From an uncultured Bacteroidia bacterium (GTDB taxonomy: Bacteria; Bacteroidota; Bacteroidia; Bacteroidales; F082), in assembly GCA_902774295.1 (NCBI GenBank), contig CACYHP010000003.1, positions 62,001-126,000 of the forward strand: a stretch of 64,000 nucleotides of DNA, written 5' to 3'. The notes beneath the pieces were generated by a model. It did not search any database and was not told the origin of the DNA. It worked only from the letters and a program-made list of their open reading frames with translations. This document shows, in pieces, positions 17,928 to 25,608 of this stretch. Every line of letters begins with the position of its first letter. Within the stretch, counting starts at the first letter, position 1. The position numbers and the translations under genes were made by a program.

Positions 17928-19049
17928 ATGAAAAAATCATTCCTCCTTATCATCCTGATTATCAGCAGCTTCCTGTGCCAAGCTCAGCTTCAGGTAAAAG
18001 ACGGTTCATTCAAGAAAGTTGATGGGTTTGTCAATATCAACATTGAGAAAATGTTTGATGACAACGACAAGCCGTATGCCGTTTTGAAGATTAAAACAGA
18101 AAACATCAACGACAAGCAACGTCGTGAACTTTGTTTCGGTGGCGATGCCCAGACGTTTTTCGAGACCGAGTACAAAGATGGCGAAGTGTGGCTATACATC
18201 AGCTATTACGCCACTTTCCTGAAGATTTCACATCCTGATTTAAGCTCGACGGAGTTCTGGTTTCCGTACGACATGGAGCCGAAACGAGGTTACGAGCTGA
18301 CCTTGGTGAACAAGCCTGCAGTTGATGAGGAATTAGTTAATCGTATTGAAAGGCTGGAAACAATAACAACGGCAGCCGCTGCAAATCCTGACGATTTCGG
18401 TTACATCGTTGTAAAAACAGGCTCTCTCGAAGGTGCCACGGTTTATATCGACGGCAAGGAAATGGAGATGAAAACTCCTTTCGTGAGCGACCCGATAAAA
18501 CAAGGCCCACATAAAATAAAGGTCGTAAAAGATGGTTACGAGGCTTATTCAGATATCGTTGCAGTTGAGGGGAATGGCATGAAGACAGTTAATGTGGATT
18601 TGAAAAAAGAGAAAACGACAAATCTTGTAAGAGATAAGAAATTTGTATTGATTCCGGAAATGAATCTATCATATGAATCTGATGTATCGAGAGGATTTGT
18701 AGTATTTTCTCCTCAACTAAGCATAGAATATATGATACATCATAATATTGGGTTGGGTATTGGATCGGGTTTTTTATTGGCTGATCCTGGCATTGGTGCA
18801 ATACCTGTATTCGGACAAATTTCTTATTACCTCAACAACAGAAAAGTCAGTCCTTTTTTAAATGTTAAAATTGGTTATTCATTTGAACAATACAACCACT
18901 CCTATCATGATATGACAGAGTTTTACGGATTTGGAACTTTAGGAGCCAACATAAACAACTCAAGAATTGGTATTTGTTTGAGTGTATGCAATTACATGTT
19001 TTTGGGTGTTTCTTACAGTTATTTGATTCCTTTCGGAAAAAAGAAATAA
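17928..19049 (+). CDS. exported PEGA-domain protein with C-terminal barrel-like region
   Basis: A 373-residue protein with a signal peptide (about 1-19, ending CQAQ). The N-terminal 110 residues are an unassigned beta domain. A PEGA domain follows (about 162-232: TGSLEGATVYIDGKEM, PIKQGPHKIKVVKDGYEAY, VNVDLKKE), of the kind found in surface-layer and outer-membrane proteins. The C-terminal 130 residues alternate polar and hydrophobic positions with many Tyr/Gly (IGLGIGSGFLL, ISYYLNNRKVSPFLNVKIGYSF), which looks like outer-membrane strands. Role unknown; an envelope-anchored protein that binds periplasmic glycans is a guess. It is followed by two perfect palindromes shared with the convergent gcvP. 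Confidence 0.8.
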   Translation: MKKSFLLIILIISSFLCQAQLQVKDGSFKKVDGFVNINIEKMFDDNDKPYAVLKIKTENINDKQRRELCFGGDAQTFFETEYKDGEVWLYISYYATFLKISHPDLSSTEFWFPYDMEPKRGYELTLVNKPAVDEELVNRIERLETITTAAAANPDDFGYIVVKTGSLEGATVYIDGKEMEMKTPFVSDPIKQGPHKIKVVKDGYEAYSDIVAVEGNGMKTVNVDLKKEKTTNLVRDKKFVLIPEMNLSYESDVSRGFVVFSPQLSIEYMIHHNIGLGIGSGFLLADPGIGAIPVFGQISYYLNNRKVSPFLNVKIGYSFEQYNHSYHDMTEFYGFGTLGANINNSRIGICLSVCNYMFLGVSYSYLIPFGKKK

Positions 19050-19052
19050 AAA

Positions 19053-19082
19053 AATAGAGACGTACGATCGTACGTCTCTATT
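19053..19082. terminator. perfect 30-base palindrome, GTAGAGACG family
   Basis: A perfect palindrome with arms beginning AATAGAGACGTACGA, just after the PEGA stop codon. It shares the TAGAGACG/CGTCTCTA ends with the hairpins at 10146 and 17812 but has a different core. A-runs on its left and TTAAT on its right would suit a terminator for either strand. Confidence 0.6.
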
Positions 19083-19090
19083 AATCATTC

Positions 19091-19122
19091 TGTAGGGGAC
19101 AAGGCATGCCTTGTCCCCTACA
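19091..19122. terminator. perfect 32-base palindrome between convergent genes
   Basis: A perfect palindrome with arms beginning TGTAGGGGACAAGGCA, 8 bases after the previous palindrome and 4 bases before the gcvP stop. A very stable hairpin on either strand; probably a bidirectional terminator, although it has no strong T-run. Confidence 0.55.
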
Positions 19123-19126
19123 GGTA

Positions 19127-21988
19127 TTATTCCATCACTCTGCAAACCAGGTTACGATCGCCGAAGGCGTCGTCGATTCTGGTGACGTGCGGGAAGTATT
19201 TATCCTGAACGTCGCTCTTGAGTGGGAAGCCTGCCTCTTCGCGGCTGAATGGGAAGTTCCATTCGTTTGCCATCAACATCTCGGCTGTATAAGGAGCGTG
19301 TGAGATGATGTTGTCGCCCTGAGGTGCCTTGCCGTCCTCGATGTCTTTGATTTCCTGACGGATCTTAATCATTGCGTCGACGAATCTGTCGAGTTCTGCC
19401 AATGGCTCGCTCTCGGTAGGTTCGACCATCAAAGTCTCGTGAACCGGGAATGCCACTGTCGGTGCGTGGAAGCCGTAGTCCATCAAACGTTTTGCGATGT
19501 CGATAGCGGCAACACCTGTTGTCTTGTTGATCTGGTTGATGTCGAGAATCATCTCGTGTGCAACGTGACCGTGGTTGCCGGTATAAAGGATCGGATAGTA
19601 ATCTTTAAGTCTGTCTTTCAGGTAGTTAGCGTTGAGGATAGCGCCCATTGTAGCTTTCTTGAGACCTTCGCTGCCCAACATCTTGAGGTAGCAGTAGGTG
19701 ATTGTGAGGATCTGTGCGCTACCGAATGGAGCTGCTGACACTGCGCCTTTCTGCTCTGAGCCGCCAGTCTTGAAGCAGACATGGCTTGGCAGGAATGGGA
19801 CGAGATGTTCTGCAACGCCGATAGGACCTACGCCAGGGCCGCCACCGCCGTGAGGGATAGCGAATGTCTTGTGCAGGTTGAGGTGGCATACGTCAGCACC
19901 GATGAAGCCTGGGCATGTGAGGCCGACCTGTGCGTTCATGTTGGCACCGTCCATGTAGACCTGACCACCGTTGTCGTGAACGAGTTTCACGAGGGTGCGG
20001 ATGCCGTCTTCATAGATACCGTGTGTTGAAGGATATGTCACCATGAATGCGGCGAGAGTGTCCTTATATTGCTCGGCTTTCTCTTTAGCGTCGGCGAGGT
20101 CGATGTTACCGTGATCATCGCATTTCACGACGACGACCTGAAGACCTGCCATGGCTGCTGATGCCGGGTTTGTTCCGTGTGCTGATGCAGGGATCAAGCA
20201 GATGTTACGATGACCTTCGCCTTTTGCCTCCTGGTAACGGCGGATTGTCATCAAGCCCGCGTATTCACCGCTAGCGCCTGAGTTAGGCATGAACGAGATA
20301 CCTTTGAAGCCTGTGATTTCGCAGAGGTCTTTCTCCATCTCGTTAATCATCTCGAGATAACCTTCAGCCTGTTCTGCCGGCACGAATGGGTGGATGTTAC
20401 CGAATTCAGGCCAGCTGAGTGCAAACATTGATGTTGCTGGGTTCAGCTTCATTGTGCATGAGCCAAGAGGAATCATGCAGCGGTTCAAGCTGAGGTCGCG
20501 GTTTTCGAGCTGTTTCATGTAACGCATCATGTCGGTCTCGCTGCGATACTTAGAGAACACAGGAGCTGTCAAGAATGCTGAGGTTCTTCTCATGCCTTCC
20601 TGGATACCACAGAAACTCTGGCAGTTAGGGTCGCAAACGAGAGGCTGATGTGCCTTGCCAAGAGCTTCAGCGATGACCATTCCGATTTCGTCGAGGTCTT
20701 CCTTGCATGTCGTCTCATCAATACTGATGCCAAAGTGCTGCTTGTCGATGATACGGAAGTTCATGCAGTGTTTCTCAGCTGCTTCTTTCACTTTGCATGT
20801 GCAAGCACCTTCCGGCAACTCGAACAACAGAGTGTCGAAGAAGTGTTTGTTGAGCTGTTTCACGCCGTATTTTTCCAACTCTTTGGCGAGTTTTCCTGCG
20901 AGGCAGTTGATATGATGTGCGATTTCTTTGATGCCTTCCTGTCCGTGATAGATTGCGTAAAATCCTGACATGATGGCGAGCAAAGCCTGAGCTGTGCAGA
21001 TATTTGATGTAGCTTTCTCACGTTTGATGTGCTGCTCACGTGTCTGCAATGCAAGACGGTAAGCCGGGTTGCCGAGGGCATCTTTCGAGATACCGATGAT
21101 ACGGCCTGGCATAGAACGTTTGTAAGATTCTGTTGTTGCGAAGTAACCTGCGTGAGGACCGCCGAAGCCCATCGGGAGACCGAAACGCTGGTTGCTGCCG
21201 AACACCACGTCAGCACCCCATTCACCTGGAGGTGTGATGAGAGCCAAGCTCATCAAGTCAGCGGCGACGCCAACCTGCATGCCTTTCTCTTTCCAAACCT
21301 TAACACTCTCGTGGTAGTCGATGACTTCACCAAACTGGTTAGGATTCTGGACGATAACGCCGAAGTATTCCTCACCTGCGCTGAAGTTCTTGATATCGTC
21401 AACGACGACTTCGATTCCGAGGAAGTGAGCTCTTGTCTTGATGACCTCGATTGTCTGTGGGAACATGTCGTTTGCCACGAAAATCTTACGGACATCGGCT
21501 TTCACCTGAGCACGTGTACGCTCGTGGTAGAACATGAGCATTGTCTCAGCTGCTGCTGTAGCTTCGTCAAGCAATGAAGCGTTTGCCAAAGGCATTGCTG
21601 TCATATCGCTGATAACAGTCTGGAAGTTGAGCAAAGCCTCAAGACGGCCCTGTGAAACCTCAGCCTGATATGGAGTATATGATGTGTACCAACCCGGGTT
21701 CTCAAGGATGTTACGTGTGATGACACCTGGAGTGATTACATTGTAGTAACCCATTCCGATGTAGCTGCGGAACTGTTTGTTCTTTGCGCCGAGAGCCTTA
21801 AGATGGCTGATGCATTCGTATTCGTTCATTCCGCGACCGATATTGAGGTCTTTTTTCAGACGAATATCCGGAGAAATAATCTCATCGACGAGTTGTTCGG
21901 TCGATTTCACGCCAATGACCTTAAGCATTTTTTCAACATCTGCTTCTGTCGGACCATTGTGACGTTTAATGAAGTTATTGTTAATCAT
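19127..21988 (-). CDS. gcvP: glycine dehydrogenase (decarboxylating), P protein
   Basis: The PLP-dependent P protein of the glycine cleavage system: it decarboxylates glycine and passes the aminomethyl group to the lipoyl H protein. Single-chain form, 953 residues. Visible landmarks: FIKRHNGPTEADVEKML at the start, SYIGMGYYNVITPGVI, NPGWYTSYTPYQAEVSQGRLEA, GANMNAQVGLTCPG, and HLNLHKTFAIPHGGGGPG with the PLP-binding lysine. The frame opens upstream at a TTG (22021) that nearly touches the promoter box; the ATG at 21988 is used instead. No gcvT or gcvH lies next to it here. Confidence 0.97.
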   Translation of the reverse strand: MINNNFIKRHNGPTEADVEKMLKVIGVKSTEQLVDEIISPDIRLKKDLNIGRGMNEYECISHLKALGAKNKQFRSYIGMGYYNVITPGVITRNILENPGWYTSYTPYQAEVSQGRLEALLNFQTVISDMTAMPLANASLLDEATAAAETMLMFYHERTRAQVKADVRKIFVANDMFPQTIEVIKTRAHFLGIEVVVDDIKNFSAGEEYFGVIVQNPNQFGEVIDYHESVKVWKEKGMQVGVAADLMSLALITPPGEWGADVVFGSNQRFGLPMGFGGPHAGYFATTESYKRSMPGRIIGISKDALGNPAYRLALQTREQHIKREKATSNICTAQALLAIMSGFYAIYHGQEGIKEIAHHINCLAGKLAKELEKYGVKQLNKHFFDTLLFELPEGACTCKVKEAAEKHCMNFRIIDKQHFGISIDETTCKEDLDEIGMVIAEALGKAHQPLVCDPNCQSFCGIQEGMRRTSAFLTAPVFSKYRSETDMMRYMKQLENRDLSLNRCMIPLGSCTMKLNPATSMFALSWPEFGNIHPFVPAEQAEGYLEMINEMEKDLCEITGFKGISFMPNSGASGEYAGLMTIRRYQEAKGEGHRNICLIPASAHGTNPASAAMAGLQVVVVKCDDHGNIDLADAKEKAEQYKDTLAAFMVTYPSTHGIYEDGIRTLVKLVHDNGGQVYMDGANMNAQVGLTCPGFIGADVCHLNLHKTFAIPHGGGGPGVGPIGVAEHLVPFLPSHVCFKTGGSEQKGAVSAAPFGSAQILTITYCYLKMLGSEGLKKATMGAILNANYLKDRLKDYYPILYTGNHGHVAHEMILDINQINKTTGVAAIDIAKRLMDYGFHAPTVAFPVHETLMVEPTESEPLAELDRFVDAMIKIRQEIKDIEDGKAPQGDNIISHAPYTAEMLMANEWNFPFSREEAGFPLKSDVQDKYFPHVTRIDDAFGDRNLVCRVME

Positions 21989-22026
21989 AGATTTATATTT
22001 TGATTTGTTATTTATTTCCAAACGTG

Positions 22027-22034
22027 CAAATTTA
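22027..22034 (-). promoter_or_regulatory. -7 promoter box of gcvP
   Basis: TAAATTTG on the minus strand, 39 bases before the ATG at 21988. Divergent from the box at 22067. No glycine riboswitch is recognisable in the short leader. Confidence 0.55.
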
Positions 22035-22066
22035 ATTTTTTTTCTTCAAACTTTAGATTTTTTTTA

Positions 22067-22074
22067 TAATTTTG
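22067..22074 (+). promoter_or_regulatory. -7 promoter box of the lipoprotein gene
   Basis: TAATTTTG, 19 bases before the ATG at 22094. Confidence 0.6.
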
Positions 22075-22093
22075 CATCATAAATTTAAAAAAT

Positions 22094-22873
22094 ATGAGAA
22101 AGACATTGTTTTTTATGATGATTTTAGCCGTTTTGGCTATAGGTTGTAAGAATAACAAAAAGTCCAAGTCATTGAATTACAGCGACTCCAACCCCATCTC
22201 AATGGTACTTCAAGGCAATCATCAAATTGCAGCATCATCTGATTATGACATTTCATATTCAGCCATAAACAGCGACCCGCATATAGAAGTCATAACAGTG
22301 TCTGGCAGCGGAAATATTTATGGTAAAAACGTTGGCAATGCCAAGGTGTCTTTATCAAACGGCTACGAAGAAATGACAGTTGATGTGAATGTCGCACTTT
22401 TCACACAGCCGACTTTCGAATTCGGATGCAACTCTGAAAGAATCAGAGCACTATATGGAAGACCTTATAATTCAGGTTATAACCCAGAAGGCAAGCTCGT
22501 TTACCAGTATACAGGAAGTCAGGGTTATTCTTACGCTTGTGGCGAAATGGACTTCTTCTTTAATAATGGAGCTTATGAAGAATCAGATGTATATATCAGA
22601 CCGTCAGTGAGTTATCTCTTAAACAATTATCTTACAGAGAATTTCAACCATTACGCTGACATCAACGATACTATCCCGATTTCTGAAACTCAGGACACCA
22701 TCATCACTTTATCGGTGTACAAGTATAAACAAGATGAAAATATCATTTGCGGCAAGCGACTCGCATTAAACCAGTGGAATGAGATTCTGTTGTTCTATTT
22801 CAGAAATGATCCGGAAAAAGCTCTTGACAATTCTTTGAAAATGCGTCCGCGTTCCTCAAAATTCTTGTATTGA
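22094..22873 (+). CDS. lipoprotein of unknown function
   Basis: A 259-residue lipoprotein with lipobox LAIGC (lipidated cysteine at residue 18). An N-terminal Ig-like region (about 40-95: VSGSGNIYGKNVGNAKVSLSNGYEEMTVDVNV) resembles a Big_2-type bacterial Ig fold. The remaining region, with FGCNSERIRALYGRPYNSGYNPEGKLVYQY, is not recognised. Its last 26 codons (22795-22873) overlap the 3' end of murD on the other strand, where murD encodes a conserved C terminus. The lipoprotein tail KALDNSLKMRPRSSKFLY may therefore be an accidental extension after loss of an earlier stop (inference). Confidence 0.82.
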   Translation: MRKTLFFMMILAVLAIGCKNNKKSKSLNYSDSNPISMVLQGNHQIAASSDYDISYSAINSDPHIEVITVSGSGNIYGKNVGNAKVSLSNGYEEMTVDVNVALFTQPTFEFGCNSERIRALYGRPYNSGYNPEGKLVYQYTGSQGYSYACGEMDFFFNNGAYEESDVYIRPSVSYLLNNYLTENFNHYADINDTIPISETQDTIITLSVYKYKQDENIICGKRLALNQWNEILLFYFRNDPEKALDNSLKMRPRSSKFLY

Positions 22874-24090
22874 TCATAGCTGGCGGCGGCTGGCGAAAGC
22901 AGGCAAACATCGCCGTTTTTCGATAAACGCTTAATAATTTCAAAGGCTTCATTGAGGTCTTTGAAATTTTTTATATCCCCCTGATAACCAGCCGACTGCA
23001 GCATATCGCACATTCGTTTACCAGCCTTGCCGGTATAAAGGATATGCGGGACAGGATTCTTTTGCAGATATACGATTAAAGGTGTGTAGTCAATCTCGCG
23101 GTCGAAGCCACCGAGAAGCAGGAACGTCACATTTTTGACGGTCTGCATTGCAGCAATGGCGGCCTGCGGAATAGTGGAAATACTGTCATTATAGAACGTC
23201 ACGCCGCCGAAAGTGCCCACCAGCTCCTGACGATGCTCCAACGGATGGAAGGTATATAAATAAGGTATCACCTCGTCAGCGGGGATGCCGAATGCATAAA
23301 TTGCGCATAGTGCAGCCTTGACATTCAAGCGGTTATGGTCGCCTTTAAGAGGCACATCATCCCAATTAACACCAAAATCATAATACTGGTAATTGAGCGA
23401 TTTTATCATAATTTTATCTGCCTCATAGCAGAACTCATCATTGGTGACTGCCCAGTCATTATCTCCCATCTTCTTAATAATGTTCAACTTAGCGTCACGA
23501 TAAGCTTCGAAAGTCCCAAAATGGTCGAGATGTTCCTCGAAAACATTAAGTAAGATTCCTATATGCGGGCTTTGATGGATAAACTGTAGCTGATGTGCGG
23601 AAAGTTCAAACACGACTATGGTTCTATTGCTGATTTTTTCGATGACATCGAATATCGGAATGCCAATGTTTCCAGCCAAAATCGCGTCTCTCCCCGACTC
23701 TTTCAGCAGATGATAAATCAATGTGGAAGTGGTGCTTTTGCCTTTTGTCCCGGTGATTCCTATTATCTGGCTATGAAACTCCTCTAAAAACAAATCTGTC
23801 TGCGAAGTGATTTTCGACAGGTCTACATCTTTGTCTTTCAATGAGATACCAGGCGTTTTCAGAACAATATCATAGTTATTTACGGCATCGAAATAATTCT
23901 CGCCAGAATATACCGCGACATCGCCGCCCAGATCTTTCATCGCTTCAGCGTTTTTATCAGCGACACCAACGACAGCATGAGGAAGAAACTTTTGTATAAA
24001 TGCCAGCGACGACTTGCCTTCGCGTCCGAAACCGAGGATCAGGATGCGTTTTCCGCGAAGCCGTTTGAATATGACGCTGTTGCTAAGCAT
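22795..24090 (-). CDS. murD: Mur ligase, MurD type (possibly the L-glutamate-adding MurD2)
   Basis: A 431-residue Mur ligase: N-terminal Rossmann domain (ILILGFGREGKSSLAFI), central ATPase domain (ITGTKGKSTTSTLIYHLL, about 113-130), HQLQFIHQSPHIGILLNVFEEHLDHFG, PLEHRQELVGTFGGVTFYNDSISTIP and the C-terminal LSPAAASYDQYKNFEERGRIFKEL. MurD adds glutamate to UDP-MurNAc-L-Ala. It overlaps by 8 bases the upstream gene, a probable UDP-MurNAc-L-Ala-L-Glu epimerase. In Xanthomonas such a pair (MurD2-MurL) adds L-Glu first and epimerises afterwards, so this ligase may use L-Glu rather than D-Glu (inference from context). No other division/cell-wall cluster genes are present around it. Confidence 0.88.
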   Translation of the reverse strand: MLSNSVIFKRLRGKRILILGFGREGKSSLAFIQKFLPHAVVGVADKNAEAMKDLGGDVAVYSGENYFDAVNNYDIVLKTPGISLKDKDVDLSKITSQTDLFLEEFHSQIIGITGTKGKSTTSTLIYHLLKESGRDAILAGNIGIPIFDVIEKISNRTIVVFELSAHQLQFIHQSPHIGILLNVFEEHLDHFGTFEAYRDAKLNIIKKMGDNDWAVTNDEFCYEADKIMIKSLNYQYYDFGVNWDDVPLKGDHNRLNVKAALCAIYAFGIPADEVIPYLYTFHPLEHRQELVGTFGGVTFYNDSISTIPQAAIAAMQTVKNVTFLLLGGFDREIDYTPLIVYLQKNPVPHILYTGKAGKRMCDMLQSAGYQGDIKNFKDLNEAFEIIKRLSKNGDVCLLSPAAASYDQYKNFEERGRIFKELSRAFSGSFLK

Positions 24091-25492
24091 TTAAACCCTC
24101 CTTCAAGATGTTTTTAAATATCGTCGGCAGGTTGTTGCCTTCATCGAACTGCGCAATGTAATCGGCAACCGTCAGATCATCGGTTTTTGCAACGCCGTCG
24201 AGAATCGTATCTTTCAGATTATCATCGTGTTGCAATATATCATTGACGCAAGCACGCACCTCGCCCACTGTCCCAACACATTCAAATGGCTTCACTTCCA
24301 CTGAGCCGTCGAGCTGGTCTAAGATTGGACGTAAGTTATTGTCACTCAACAAGTCCTTACCGAAAATACCAGTCAGTTCTTTTCTTGAGATAAACGGCGA
24401 CAATGCGAGCCATGTAAACAGACATTTCGGGCATTTTCCGCACCACGAGTCGGTCTTTGAGCCGGCATTGCAGCTCTTGAACACCTTATGATAATCCTTA
24501 GCACGGCTGAACAGCTTCGCAATCTGCAGCTCATTCAATGGCCGCAAGAAGCTAAAGTATTGAATATCAGCGTCGATATATTTTGCGACATAATATCTGA
24601 AGTCGTTTTCAAACGCCACCGACTTGCTATACTGATGGTTGATTTCGGTGTCAGGCACGGTAGGCTCGTTTGCCGACGACTCGTTTGATAGCGCTATGTA
24701 TCTTGATTGTGTAGCGAAACCGAGCAAAATTGTATAGAATGCCAGCAATGCCGAGAACGGAGTATGTCCGTTGAGATAGCCTTCGGCATTCATCTTAAGC
24801 ATCGTCGGGTCGAGAGTACGCTTAACGATGGCTGTCTGTTCTTCGGTGAAACCAGCCGCCGCGACACATTCGTTTGTAGCGCCTCGAGGATTGATAATCA
24901 ACGGGATAGCAGGCACACGGTTCTTCAGCAGCTCAAGGGTAACGACCGAGTCCTTGCCGCCGCCGACAGGAATCAAAGTGCGTTCGTGCAACAAATTGTA
25001 TGCCGGAGATGTCTCCACTCCGCTACGCTCCGGTCGACATGACGTTAAAGTCATAAATTCTTTGATATCCGTCTTAATCCCATTGACATAGAAAAACTCC
25101 CCTAACCCATTGAAATACAGCTTCTTCCACCATCTCACCTGCTCTTCGTCAAGCGCAAAAGGCTTGATAATCACCTTTTTCGGACATGCGATTTTCCAAT
25201 AGCTTATCAGCTCTATCATTCCGATGTGGAAAATCAGGTTGTCGAGAATAGATTTAGGAATGGAGTCCCAATGATAAAACGGACGGAATGGAATTTTAAA
25301 ACAAGGATGAAACTCTATTGTTTGTAGGAGATTTCTCCGCTTCGCTTCGCTTCGGTCGAAATGACGATATGGTGATAAAACAAAGTCAAATTCAGCAAAA
25401 AATTCACCGTTTTCCAAAGAATAATGGAAATCCTGATAGCAGAAAGACTCGAACGTCTCCCTCAAAGAGTCATATTTTGCTTGGTTTGACAT
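24083..25492 (-). CDS. murL: probable UDP-MurNAc-L-alanyl-L-glutamate epimerase (MurL type)
   Basis: A 469-residue cytoplasmic protein with a PP-loop ATP-pyrophosphatase motif, IPVGGGKDSVVTLELL (about residues 174-189), followed by NPRGATNECVAAAGF and a cysteine cluster WCGKCPKCLFTWLALSPF (about 355). The PP-loop fits an adenylating enzyme; MurL-type epimerases are ATP-dependent and invert the terminal L-Glu of UDP-MurNAc-L-Ala-L-Glu. The 8-base overlap with a murD-like ligase supports this role. Two dispersed 38-base repeat elements lie inside the gene and are translated (RHFDRSEAKRRNLL, about 43-55; SCRPERSGVETSP, about 150-163). If not MurL, it is a PP-loop ATPase of unknown substrate. Confidence 0.68.
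   Translation of the reverse strand: MSNQAKYDSLRETFESFCYQDFHYSLENGEFFAEFDFVLSPYRHFDRSEAKRRNLLQTIEFHPCFKIPFRPFYHWDSIPKSILDNLIFHIGMIELISYWKIACPKKVIIKPFALDEEQVRWWKKLYFNGLGEFFYVNGIKTDIKEFMTLTSCRPERSGVETSPAYNLLHERTLIPVGGGKDSVVTLELLKNRVPAIPLIINPRGATNECVAAAGFTEEQTAIVKRTLDPTMLKMNAEGYLNGHTPFSALLAFYTILLGFATQSRYIALSNESSANEPTVPDTEINHQYSKSVAFENDFRYYVAKYIDADIQYFSFLRPLNELQIAKLFSRAKDYHKVFKSCNAGSKTDSWCGKCPKCLFTWLALSPFISRKELTGIFGKDLLSDNNLRPILDQLDGSVEVKPFECVGTVGEVRACVNDILQHDDNLKDTILDGVAKTDDLTVADYIAQFDEGNNLPTIFKNILKEGLNA
25006..25043. repeat. dispersed element, 38-base form, inside murL
   Basis: Plus strand GAGATGTCTCCACTCC... to GGTCGACATGAC. Translated on the minus strand as SCRPERSGVETS. The second of two copies in this gene. 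Confidence 0.75.
25328..25365. repeat. dispersed element, 38-base form, inside murL
   Basis: Plus strand GAGATTTCTCCGCTTC... to GGTCGAAATGAC. Translated on the minus strand as RHFDRSEAKRRNL, in a different frame from the copy at 25006. Confidence 0.75.
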
Positions 25493-25512
25493 AGTTTTAT
25501 CTTAATGACTTA

Positions 25513-25520
25513 CAAAATTA
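25513..25520 (-). promoter_or_regulatory. -7 promoter box of murL-murD
   Basis: TAATTTTG on the minus strand, 21 bases before the ATG at 25492. Confidence 0.6.
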
Positions 25521-25565
25521 TATATAAAAATAATACCTTTAACAAAAAATCTCATCAATTTGCCG

Positions 25566-25603
25566 GAGATTTCTCGACTCCACTTCGATTCGCTCGAAAT
25601 GAC
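25566..25603. repeat. dispersed element, 38-base form, intergenic
   Basis: GAGATTTCTCGACTCC... to GCTCGAAATGAC, six bases before the stop of the GH3 fusion gene and upstream of murL. Same family as the copies inside murL. Confidence 0.75.
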
Positions 25604-25608
25604 GGGTG

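Noticed and set aside
19400..21580. Several long open frames antisense to gcvP (for example 21029-21577)
   Set aside because: The P-protein reading is unambiguous over its whole length; the antisense frames have no promoter box and cysteine/histidine-rich, unnatural composition.
21988..22094. Glycine riboswitch before gcvP
   Set aside because: The leader is under 40 bases, too short for the aptamer.
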